Assembly (NCBI GenBank): GCA_002335605.1
Contig: BEDY01000009.1
Coordinates: 186,001 to 250,000, forward strand
Source of the DNA: Prillingera fragicola
Lineage: Eukaryota > Basidiomycota > Tremellomycetes > Trichosporonales > Trichosporonaceae
Direction: 5' to 3'
Length of the DNA: 64,000 nt
Part shown: one piece after another, positions 1 to 9,700 of the stretch
How the letters are laid out: each line of letters begins with the position of its first letter
How positions within the stretch are numbered: the first letter of the stretch is position 1
Notes under the pieces: model-generated
Databases searched by the model: none
Seen by the model: the letters and a program-made list of their open reading frames with translations, nothing else
Told to the model about the DNA's origin: nothing
Made by a program: the position numbers and the translations under genes

Positions 1-1
1 G

Positions 2-781
2 GATCTCAAACCAACCTCTCTTACACTCTATCCTCAGTCCTGGTGGAGATGGGTAGGGGACCACGACGAGACCATCTTCGAGATCGAGAAACTGCCGGCG
101 GCGCTTCTGTCCAACGTCCGCGCCCTCAGAATCTACCATGAAAACGGTGGTCTTCAGTTCTTTCCCACTGTCTTTCAATTTCTGTCCGAGAATCCCTTCC
201 CCAAGCTGCAGACACTCAAGATCGTGTTTGCGTTCCCTGCCCAGGAGACTGGTGATGAGGGGGAGGATGCCAGGGAGGCATTCGCCAGGGGCGGCCGTAA
301 AGTAGCAGAGCTACTGAGTGGCCGCAAACTCAAGATTTCTGTGCGTGCTGATCGCTACTATCCCGACGACGACGACGCTGAGGACCATTGGGGGTACAAC
401 GAATGTGAGGAAGAAGACATCTGGTTCACAGAGTTTGAACGACTCCAGACGATTTTTTCGGAAGCTCAGACAACTGTTCCGGAGAGGATGCGCATCAAGC
501 TAGAAACCCAGGTTGAGCGGGATTTTGCGCCGTGTAAACACTGCAACGGAATGATGGTCGTGAGTGCACAAGGGACCTTCCGCATGCTTACTCTGTCACA
601 GAGGGATGAAGACGGAGAATTCTACTGTGACAGATATATTATTTGCACCGAGTGCCACCAGGGCTATGAACAGATGAGACTGAGACAGGTCGAGTGTTTC
701 TACAGCAGTGCTGTCACACTTCAAGGACTCGTACATGCGCCTGCATGTTCCAGGGAAGAGAACGAGGCTAGTATGGTGTAG
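2..781 (+). CDS. F-box/LRR-like hypothetical protein, C-terminal part (5' truncated)
   Basis: The frame is open from base 2 of the window, so the gene starts upstream; about 259 C-terminal residues are present and end at TAG 779-781. The first part reads like the leucine-rich tail of fungal F-box-type proteins (LPAALLSNVRALRIYHEN, FPKLQTLKIVF). The last third has a CKHC pair followed about 35 residues later by CTEC, spaced like a four-cysteine zinc ribbon, within an acidic and aromatic context (DDDDAEDHWGYNECEEED). No intron is visible. I do not recognise a named family. The F-box link is by analogy with the next gene, which has a similar kind of C-terminal region with paired cysteines. Function unknown; a substrate-recognition role in an SCF ligase is only a guess. 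Confidence 0.6.
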   Translation, partial: DLKPTSLTLYPQSWWRWVGDHDETIFEIEKLPAALLSNVRALRIYHENGGLQFFPTVFQFLSENPFPKLQTLKIVFAFPAQETGDEGEDAREAFARGGRKVAELLSGRKLKISVRADRYYPDDDDAEDHWGYNECEEEDIWFTEFERLQTIFSEAQTTVPERMRIKLETQVERDFAPCKHCNGMMVVSAQGTFRMLTLSQRDEDGEFYCDRYIICTECHQGYEQMRLRQVECFYSSAVTLQGLVHAPACSREENEASMV

Positions 782-1293
782 ATAACGAGACGGTGCTGTA
801 GCATTGCAGAATGTAATCAGAATTTGTGCAGTTTATGAACCAACAGTGGCAACGGCCGGGAAATCATTGAATTAATGTGTGGGAGGTGCCACCAAACCGC
901 CTCACTGATTCCATGTGAGTAGTCGCACACAAGCCACACGCTCCTCCACGTTTGCCAGCTCTACAGGTATCCCGGCAGTGGCCAGGTAGATCAGATGTGA
1001 AATAATAGCAGGTGAATGCTCGAAAACATGCAGAGTACTGTGCTCATGTGTTGGTTGCCGTTTGCCCAAAGTGCCACTGCCGCCACTGTCTACTAGTGTC
1101 AACAAACAACAGTGTCAATCTCTCAACCACTCTGTCACTATCAACACGTATCATTTTTGTCAACATTGTGCACAGCTGTTGCGTAACCCCCTTAACAGTA
1201 CCTGTCCACACTCTCGGCTTCTGGAACACTTCTAGCGTATCTTTATTCAACCAGCACCGACTCGCCACCCCACTTCCCTGACACACCGCTCCA
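782..1293. other. intergenic spacer upstream of F-box-like gene
   Basis: About 510 bases between two plus-strand genes. It should hold the terminator of the first gene and the promoter of the second. I see no convincing coding frame, RNA gene or strong motif in it. Confidence 0.4.
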
Positions 1294-2521
1294 ATGGCGG
1301 CCCTACTGTCACCATTCCGGCGCTCCACTGCAGGCTCCTCAGCTGGATCCCTGCCACCTACTCCCACCAAAGGCACCCCCAAAAGGAGTCGACGCGGCAC
1401 GCTGTCCAAGATTGGTGATGCCTTTGTCCGCTCCACGCCCGAGGCCAAGCCCAGGTGAGTCTCCTCGCAAGGTCCTGCCTAACACCAGACGCGCCGGTTC
1501 TCCCGACTCGCTGGATGATGATCGCTGGTCCTTTTGCTCCATCCCAATTGTAGAAGGCACCACGGCAGCCGAACGCGCCACCACCTTTGACATCCTGACC
1601 AACATTGTCAGCCACCTGGCGCACGACAAGGAACAGCTCGTGATTCTCCTCCAGACCTCGCGCCGGTTTTATCACATTGCCGGGAAACACCTCTACTCTC
1701 GCGTCGACTGCGACCTCTCCTCCATGACCTCGGACATTCTCTCCTCCACTCCACTTGGAGGCTTCACGCGCAACCCCGAACACCCGTACAGCAAAGCTTC
1801 GCTCCTCGCCAGCACGCGCGTCTTTACGCTAGCCGAGCACCAGCGGTCCGAATGCCACTACCTCTCTGGCTTTGACTCTCCAGGCCACTCCGGTCCCCAA
1901 GGGAGCGTCCATCCCCTCAAGCTGCCACGGCTGCATGAGCTCGTCATCCGCGTCGGCGCTTCACACGAGTGCACAGGCATCGACTGCCCGCTCACCCGCG
2001 AGCTCGAGCCGACAATGCTCACACTCATCCACCCCTGGACACACCGCACCCACCTCGCGTCCCTGCCCTCCAACCTGAACGCAAACCTCACAGAGCTCTA
2101 CCTCGAGCTGGGCCTCGACGGTGTCTCCCACCTGAAACGAGCCATGAAGCTCCTCAAAGCCTCCAAACTCGACAAGATCACCTACATCCAACTCTCGCTA
2201 CAGCTCAAGACCTACACCGTCAACACGCTCGTGCTCCGCGACCTCACGCGGTTTCGCAAAGCCTGCACCAGTCTACTGGCAAACCTCACCCGCTCCAATG
2301 TACGATTCACTTTTGCCCTCAAAGTCAAGCGCCAGACGGACACCAACACGTGCGACCTGTCCAACTGCCCAGACTGCTGGATGTGGCGCAAGATGGAGTT
2401 TATTTGGAACGAGGTCGCGCTCGGTGACACAGTCGCTGAGGAGGTAAAGCAGAGGGTGTCGCTCGAGTTCTTTGGGTGGTGGCGCGAGCCACTGCGCGAT
2501 GTAGAGGCGTTTGACGTGTAG
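1294..2521 (+). CDS. F-box-like hypothetical protein
   Basis: Two exons, 1294-1454 and 1489-2521, give 397 residues. The first frame hits a stop right after GTGAGT at 1455; removing a 34-bp intron (1455-1488, branch CTAAC six bases before the CAG) rejoins the long frame in phase, which supports both the intron and the start ATG at 1294. A basic Ser/Pro-rich N-terminus (about residues 1-70) precedes an F-box-like helix-rich segment (FDILTNIVSHLAHDK, then LLQTSRRFYHIAGKHLYSRV, about residues 85-130). The C-terminal half has LHELVIRV-type strands and a CDLSNCPDC cysteine cluster. F-box proteins usually present substrates to SCF ubiquitin ligases; here the substrate is unknown and the F-box is divergent. 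Neighbour of a similar gene upstream, so the two may be members of an expanded family. Confidence 0.75.
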
Positions 2522-2590
2522 TTCCAAGTTGCCATAGTCTCTTGTTCGTAGTAAACTGCCGTATGCATACATGGCATGGTAGCTACAAGT

Positions 2591-4244
2591 CTACACCCCC
2601 TCCGTCCACCCCTCGACCAGCGCATCAACAGGGTCCAGCTCGATCCCCTCCCCCTCCTCAATCCCACCCACCAACCTATCCTCGCTCTCCATCCCCTCCT
2701 GCAACCCCGCCGCAGCCTCAGCAGCGACGACAGCAGCAGCGACCTCCCCCAGCTCCTGCCCAGGCCACACCCCCACCTGGCCCGCAGCCCACATCCACCC
2801 CTCGCCGCCGTCGCGCGGCGCCCGGCCGCGCCGCATCAGGGGCGTATCGAGCGTGAACCGGCGGTGGGACGGCGCGACGTGCCCGAGTCGCATGGCTGCG
2901 CCGCCGTTCGCGGGCTTGAAACTCCCCGTCGAGGCCGGCGCGGCGCGCGCGGCTGCTTGCGACGCCGAGATGGTGTCTAGTTGGCGATACAGGGCGTCGA
3001 GCCGGGCCGAGCGCCAGGTCGGGGTGCGGACTTCCAGGACTTTGGCGGATTGGCCGTCCGCCCAGCCGCCCTTGCCCTTTGGTTCCTCTGATGGTGCCGA
3101 GGTGCGAAGCACAGCGAGCCACTGTTGGTGCCGTTCTGATGCGCGTGTCGGCTCGTCGTCGCTGTCGTCCCCGGCTGAAGAGTATTCAGACGACATGTAG
3201 TCAATGTGCAGGGCTGCCGGAGGGAGCTGGTCTTCAAAGGACGGGTCGAGAGCTGCCTTGCTGCGCCGTTTTTGTTTCTGCACTCTCAGCACCATTTCCG
3301 CAATCCAAACCAGCACTCACCAAGTCCTTGCGCGCCCACCTGCGGCGGTTCTTGACATACTTTTCCTTCTTCTTTGCCTGCTTCGGATCGACCTCGGCCA
3401 TGTACCGCTTGGCAAAGTTCTGGAATGCCGTGCGTGCCGCTCCCTTGACAGTCTCTTCGTCGAGATCTTCTGGCGGGACCTTGGTCCAGTGCGAAAAGGA
3501 GCGAGCTTCAGCAATAAACTGGCTGCAGATGCGGTCCAGCCACTGTAAGACGTCAGCGGAGTCCACAATAGCAGTCACCCTGGCTGCGCTCCGCCAGCTC
3601 GGACTCACCTGCCCGTTACTCGTGTCACTACCCCCCGCGGGCCAATTCGGCACCCAGTACGCGTGCCCCTCCTGCGACGCGCCCGGCATAGCCACAATAC
3701 TCGGCGCTGGCAAGTCGTCCTCGAGGCCAATGTTCATGGCATAGCGCATCTTGGTCCTGATTGCGCGCTGCAGCTCGACGCGGCGCGGGGCCTTTTCGAC
3801 GCGCTTGCCCGTCTCCTTGTCGTGCTGCAGAGATCGGCGGGGTGTGGCCGCGTCATCTGGCAGTGCGCGTTTGCGGCCACGCAGCCGTGAAGTGCTTGCA
3901 GCTGGTGGTGGAGTGTGGGCTCTCAGTGGGAGGGTGGGGTTGACGGTGAATGCTGGTTGCGGGGTATGAGGGTGGGGTGGAGGATGTGGTGACTGTTGTG
4001 CGGCGTGGGCGTTGGCAAACGATGCGAGGTGGGACTGCAGCAATGCGTCTGGGACGGCATTGGTGTTGGTTTCGAGTGGGTCGGCGCCGCGGAGTTCGCG
4101 CCGGAGACGGACTACTTCAGCTTTGAGTTGCTCTATGGACCAGCCGTCGAGGGAGGCGAGCTCTGTTGCGAGCTCTTCTTGATCTGCTACTGGCTGCAGC
4201 GATGCAAAGGCTGATATGAATGAGGCAGTATGATCCTGTTCCAT
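2591..4244 (-). CDS. Unknown nuclear-like protein, three exons
   Basis: Exons (minus) 4244-3609, 3542-3321, 3277-2591 join in phase 0 to give 514 residues; introns are 66 and 43 bp with GTGAGT donors. Residues about 30-50 form a short leucine/arginine coiled coil (IEQLKAEVVRLRRELRG). A Pro/His-rich stretch follows (about 75-115), then a basic segment (RLRGRKRALP). The most structured part is the middle: KMRYAMNIGLEDDLP, then HAYWVPNWPAGG, then after the first intron WLDRICSQFIAEARSFSHW and a helical Lys-rich run ending RRRWARKDL. The tail is acidic and disordered (SSAGDDSDDEPTRA). The WVPNW block and helical region resemble an uncharacterised protein type I associate with basidiomycete genomes, but I cannot name it. 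The start at 4244 is preferred; an in-frame ATG at 4409 would add 55 residues that read like untranslated leader. Confidence 0.7.
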
Positions 4245-4506
4245 TGCGCGGACCTGCCGCGCGGGCTGGGACAGAGAGAGGGAGAGAATGAGGTGGTTGA
4301 TGGATTGTTTGTAAACGTTGACAGTGGCAAAACAAGCCGAGGTGGATGGGTAGTGACCACACGGAGATTGGAAGATGTCCGTGCTCGATGTGGATGAAGA
4401 CGCGTCCAATGGTCTTGAGACTCTTGTTCATTCAGCTCTATCTCTCATTCTTCTGCAACATTCTCTCCACTGCAACACCAACAACAGTGGCCGCATCCTT
4501 TTAAAC
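4245..4506. promoter_or_regulatory. Shared divergent promoter region
   Basis: 262 bases between the start codons of a minus-strand and a plus-strand gene, so both promoters must lie here. It is CT/GA-rich; no clear TATA box is visible. Confidence 0.45.
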
Positions 4507-5154
4507 ATGTGGTACGCACAATCCTCACACAGCAGCACACAGCTCACGGCCTCAGCAAACACATTCTCAACGCACAAGTATCGGTCCGCGCAGCCTGCTG
4601 CCAAAAGTGGTTTGACGTGCGTCTTGTCCTTTTGCCACCCACATTGCTTTCCACGCTGACCAGTGCAGTGCCCACAGTGCCACGCCGATAAGAGTGACCA
4701 CCCGCTGGCAAAGACAATGGAGATGGTGTTCCTGTGTAAAAAGGCAAGTCCAACAAGCGTCGCCCGCTCCAGGCATGTTGCACGGCTCAGTGCAATGTTT
4801 TGGGACAGAGTACTGACAGCTCAGTGCAAGAAGGCGTTCCGCAAGGACATGACCCAGTACGAGGAGGCCGACGAGTACTGCCCCCACTGCGACAACCAGT
4901 ATGTGAGTGTCCCCAGACTCTCCATGAAGAACCCTCGAAGGTAGAAACTAACGCCCCAGGTCATCGAGGCAAAGGAGCCCAAAGCAATGATTGGTGTAGA
5001 AGGCGAGGACGCGCGTGTCGACAACCGCATGCTCAAGGACGACCGCATGAAGGAGCGCGAAGACCGCAGCTTGTTTGCGCAGAAGGACGTTAGTGACAAG
5101 ATCGACCGGCGGGATGCTGCGCCGGCGCAGGAGCCTTGGGCCTTTGACGAGTAG
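4507..5154 (+). CDS. CHY-type zinc-finger protein (Hot13-like)
   Basis: Five exons: 4507-4511, 4556-4616, 4669-4743, 4825-4902, 4960-5154, giving 137 residues. The first coding exon is only five bases (ATGTG); joining it to the next gives MCKHILNAQVSVRAACC, the expected CHY-finger start. Later cysteine pairs are CPQCH, CKKCKK and CPHCD, matching the zinc-binding pattern of the family. The C-terminal tail (VEGEDARVDNRMLKDDR) is also typical. The third intron (4744-4824) starts with GCAAGT after AAG, a GC-AG intron; no GT donor there keeps the conserved CKKCKK. Yeast Hot13 is a zinc-binding protein of the mitochondrial intermembrane space that helps Tim proteins through the Mia40/Erv1 pathway; whether this orthologue does the same is inference. 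Introns are 44, 52, 81 and 57 bp. Confidence 0.9.
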
Positions 5155-5445
5155 GCAGCGGGCGTGAGCAAGCTTGGGCTTGCTCAGCAGCTGGCCTTGG
5201 ATGTCCACGGTGTTAGGCAGACGACGAGCATTCGGACTCGGTCAGGTGGGGAGGAGGGAGAGACGACGTAGTATCACCCCTACACGCCACTGGCGCGTGG
5301 GGCATATAATCGACCGCATCGCGGTATCGTAGCATTGCATGGCTCGAGCATTGTGCATGCACATGATCTTGGCACGTTGTACAACGAATCTTCAGCTCCA
5401 GAGCCCACCCGCCCACGCTACCCTTCTCCATGCAGTTCAACCCGC

Positions 5446-6432
5446 CTAGACCTCTGCCTTGCACGCCTCCAACGCCTTGGCAACCATCTCCCCAATCTGA
5501 GCAGCCTTGACCCCAGCAGGCCACCCATGCAGCTCCCCCACCCACTCTGCTGGCACGTCCCGAGCCCCATAGACCGCACCAGCCAGACTCCCAGCAATAG
5601 CAGCGACGGTATCCGTGTCGTCACCACAACGCACCGCACACTCGAGTGTCCCCTTTACACCCCCCTCGTCGCGCTCCCCGTTCCGGAGCGCAACATATGC
5701 CGCTTGGAGGGCAGCGACGACCCAGCCATTGTTCCCCGGCACGTCTCTGGGCGCAGGCAGGGCTTCGGCAACATCAAGGCGCTCACCCCACACCCCCCGC
5801 TGCGTCGCGGGGAGGTACTTTAGCTGAGCCCTCAGATCGAGCCGTCCAGTGAGAACGACGTGCCGGATCGCCAGCGACCAGAGCACGCACGCGTCGGCCG
5901 TGTCCTGCTCGAAATGCGTGAGGCCACTGATAGCCCGCGCTGCGGCCGCGCAGCGCTCGGCGGCGTCGTCGCCAGGCTGCAGAAAGCCAAGGGCGACGGG
6001 GCCAGTGCGCATCAGGCTGCCGTTCCCGCCCGACTTGCCTGTTTCCGTGTGCACCTTGCGCGCACTCGCGATACACGCTGCTGCTACCTCGGCGTCGGGG
6101 GTGGCGGGGCTGATCTGCCGGTGGACGTAGCCGAACACTCTGCTGGTCTGGATACCAATGTCCTTGGCGTCGACGGCCCAGTCGAGCCAGCGCCGCACAA
6201 TCTTGCCTTGCACTGCGGGATCGCACAGGTCGGCGCCGAGGGCGAGTTGTTCGAGAATCGGAAGAGCTTGCGCAGTGTCGTCTGTCCACTCCCCCTGGTC
6301 GAACGTCGGGCCGGCTTTCCAGACGATGGGAGTGGTGTCGGGTACAGAGGGGAGGAACTCATATGGCGCTCCCAGGGCGTCGCCGGTTGCGCTTGCTAGG
6401 ACTGCGCCGAGGGCTCGGTCTGCTATTGACAT
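5446..6432 (-). CDS. ADP-ribosylglycohydrolase family protein
   Basis: A single exon of 328 residues starting at ATG 6432. The fold's metal-binding signatures are all present: GDALGAPYEF near residue 17, EWTDDTAQA near 48, GGNGSLMRTGPVAL near 135, and a C-terminal RCGDDTDTVAAIAGSLAG near 268. The Thr-Asp-Asp and Asp-x-Asp-Thr sets coordinate two Mg ions in DraG/ARH enzymes. These enzymes remove ADP-ribose from proteins, nucleic acids or small molecules; the exact substrate cannot be read here. No signal peptide is seen, so it is probably cytosolic. Length fits the bacterial-type DraG/ARH family. It has no intron although nearly all neighbours do, which could reflect acquisition by transfer or simple intron loss. 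It ends about 290 bases from the convergent CHY gene. Confidence 0.93.
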   Translation of the reverse strand: MSIADRALGAVLASATGDALGAPYEFLPSVPDTTPIVWKAGPTFDQGEWTDDTAQALPILEQLALGADLCDPAVQGKIVRRWLDWAVDAKDIGIQTSRVFGYVHRQISPATPDAEVAAACIASARKVHTETGKSGGNGSLMRTGPVALGFLQPGDDAAERCAAAARAISGLTHFEQDTADACVLWSLAIRHVVLTGRLDLRAQLKYLPATQRGVWGERLDVAEALPAPRDVPGNNGWVVAALQAAYVALRNGERDEGGVKGTLECAVRCGDDTDTVAAIAGSLAGAVYGARDVPAEWVGELHGWPAGVKAAQIGEMVAKALEACKAEV

Positions 6433-6776
6433 TGTGGAGGAGAGCTTGGAGAATAGGCTGGGTGAGATTCAAGGAGGTTAGATGAGTCACAGCCTTGGTG
6501 TAGTTGCTGTTAGTGGTGGATGGAGCAAAGTGAACAGTGACATCGAGGTGGAGGTGGAGGTCATCGACGACTGTGACTGTGGCACCCGACCACTCTATGG
6601 TCCTCTCCATGTCCTCATCCAGAGAGACAGCAGGACAGCTCATGCTCAAGCTACTAGTGCACTGCGACCATTGTCAAACTTCAGACAGCTTCATCAATAA
6701 CTACTGATAACTACTGCGTGTACACTACTTTCATTCTGATTAAAACATTCTCTCGTGCGGCGCGACGGCGGGACAA
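6433..6776. other. Spacer between two minus-strand genes
   Basis: 344 bases that should contain the promoter of the glycohydrolase gene and the 3' end of the Ham1-like gene. No recognisable coding or RNA feature. Confidence 0.4.
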
Positions 6777-9700
6777 TTACACGTTGGCGGCAGTGTCGGC
6801 GGCACGCTCAGCCTTGCGGGCACTCTGCCTGGCGTCGGCTGTGGCCTGCTCCTGCTTGCTGCCAATGGCGGCGGTCATGCTCTTGCCAGCACCCGCGCCC
6901 TCGGTGGCGGCCGGGTGGGACACGCCGGTGACGGCGGGGTGGTGCCTGTCGCCTGCAATGGCAAAGGCGGGCGAGTGCCAGCTCTTGCCCGAGCGAGCGG
7001 CGTCCTCGGTCTTCCAGATGCGGTTCGAGATGGACGACTTGGTGCTCTGGGTCATCTCGGGGAGCATCTGCTGGTCGCGGTCGGTGACGATGCGGAACTC
7101 GCCCTTGCCGCGCTCGTTCTCGACCTCGCGCTTCTTGGCGGCAGCGTCGGCCTTCTTGCGCTTGTACATGTTCTGGAGGGCCTCCTTGCGCGTAGTCTCG
7201 TCCGACTGCTTGGCCGTCTCCATCGTGTTGCGGACCTCGGTGAGCTGGCCGTCAATGTGCTCGAGCGCACCGCGGATGGCAGCCTCAATGGCCTTGGCAA
7301 TGGCCTTTTTGATGGCCGAGGTGGCAGCAGCCTTGATAAACTTGTAGAGAAGGTCGTGCTTGGACTCGCGAATCTTGAACGACAGCTGGTCAATCTCGGT
7401 GGTGACCGAGCGGACGCGGAAGCACGTGTCGCGGCGGTCCTCGATGGTCTCAATGATAACGTCGACCGAGATACCGTTGCGGGCAAGGATCACGTCGGCG
7501 ACACCAGAGTCGGAAATCCTGGGGAAGCCCGACTTTTTGCGGAAGGCAAAGCGAACGTCGCGAATGTCACACTGGATCTGGGACATTCCGAGGTGCAGAC
7601 GGTGGTGGCTGCGGTCCTTGATAGTGGCGTAGGGGGAGAACTTGAAGAAGTTGTGGTTCTCGAGCGTCACAATGTTGGGGAACAGGTTGGGGCCCGAGAG
7701 AATCAAGTTTTCAATGACAAGGTCGAGCTTCTCGTCCGTGTACTCTGCACGAGGAATAGGGACGTAGCCAATGTTCTGGAGCATGGCGGGGAGAATGACC
7801 TTGCGGACATCGGCCCACAGGTCCGACTTGAACTTGAGGTTTCCGTCGCCGTCGAACAAGAGATTCTTGGTGAGACGCTTCCAGTCCTCGCCGAAACGCT
7901 TGTTGAGAGGGTCCTCGTCAAACGCCTTGGTCCAGGCGGTAAACTCGTTCCAGAGATTGTCCCAGCTCGACTTGTACTTCTTCGTAAAGAAGAACTCGCC
8001 CTGGTTGTAGAGCTCGCGGCCCTCGCGGTCGCAGTCGTCCTCCATGACGAATCCAGGCTCGAGCAAAACGGCCTGCACATAGTTGTCGACCGTGGTCCAC
8101 CAGCGCTTGAGCTCGGGGTCCTGGGCCGAGTCGCGGTAGAGCTGGTTGAGCGCCTGGGTCGTTGGCTGGAGCGAACGGCCGTTGGCGAAACGCTCAAGCA
8201 GAGTGCGGAACGAGTCGAGAACGTTCGACGCGTCGGGGTCGCTGCTCGCCTCCTTGCCGGCCTGGAGACCCTTCTGGCCGACGTGCTCGCCGTAGCCCTT
8301 GTACTTGGAAAGGGCGTCGAGGAGCCAGGTCATGGCCTCGTTGTAGTCCTTGTGCTCCTGGACCTCGAGACTGAAGGCTGTCAGATGGGGATGTCGTATT
8401 CGAAACGGGGACCGAGGAGCTGTGCCACTGGTCACTACTTGTACTCACAGAACCTTCTTCAAGCGCCAAATAAACTGCTCACGCCTCTCTTCCGGGAACG
8501 CATCCTGGACAATCTGGCGCGACGTGTCCCAGCCCTCGGCCACGCGCTGGCGGTGCTGCTCCGGGATCTTGTTGCCGATAGCGTTGAGGCGCGCACGACC
8601 GGCGTCCTTGGCCTGCTGGGCATCGGGGTCGTTCTGGTACTTGTCCTGAACACCCTCCTTGACCTGCCTGGCCTGGGTGCCGAGCGAAGCGTTGGGGTCG
8701 CGGCGGGCGTCAATGTCCTGGGCGTGCGAGGCAAGCTGCTGGCCAGCCTGGTTCTGGCCCTGGCCGCCATAGTTGTTGTAGTTGGCGTCGTAACCGCCAG
8801 CCTGGTTGTTGTAGCCACCGGCCTGGTTGTTGTAGCCGCCAGACTGGGTGTGACCAGAGGTCATGCCACCGGCCTGGGTGTGGTGGCCAGAGGCCATGCC
8901 ACCAGCCGAGTGCTGGACGGGCCGGCCCTGGTTGTCAAAGCCCGAGTCGCCAGAGTAACCACCGACACCCTGGTTCTGCGACGCAGCAATGGCGGCGCGC
9001 GCGGCGTCAGAGCCGCTAGCGAAGCGGTCGTCGGCGCGCGAGGCAGGGTAGCGGCCACTGATGTTGGAGCCGGGGGCGGCGGCGCCGCGAGCGGCAGAAG
9101 CGCCAGTGGCAGAAGTGGGGCTCTGTCCGGGCTGGAGGAACGAGCCGTCAGGCTGGTCCGGGTTGTAGCCGAGGGGCACGTTGAGCGAGTGGTCCGAGTG
9201 CATCGAGCCAATGCTGCCAGTGTGCGAGTGGCGGTTGCCAGCGACGCCAGCGCCAGTGCCAGTGCCAGTGGCACCAGTGGCACCCGTGGCAGTGCGCTGA
9301 GCACCACCCTGGGGGCCGGGGTAGGGCTGGCCAGTGCCGCCGACGACACCAGGCTGGTTGCCGTGGTGGCCGGCGAGCGCACCGGCACCAAGGCCAGCAG
9401 CGCCAGCAGCACCAGCAGCAGCGGCGCCGACGCCGGCGCGGTTCTGGCCAGTCGAGCCAGTCACACCAGCACCAGCGCCGTGGGCGCCGGTACCGGTCGC
9501 GGTCGAGCCGAGGCCGCCACCACCGCCGCCGAGCGTGGTGGTGTTGTCCTTTGGCCAGCTGCCGGGAATGTCTGGCGTCTCAAGGCCCGTAGTGCCTTGA
9601 CGCGTACTCGCGGAGGAAAAATCCGTGCCAGTGGACCCGAGGCCGGTGCCAGCGCCGGGAGCGCGGTCCATGCCGAGCTTGCCGTCCGAGCCGACCGTGG

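Noticed and set aside
4245..4409. Upstream ATG at 4409 for the unknown minus-strand gene
   Set aside because: The added 55 residues have leader-like composition; ATG 4244 starts the structured part.
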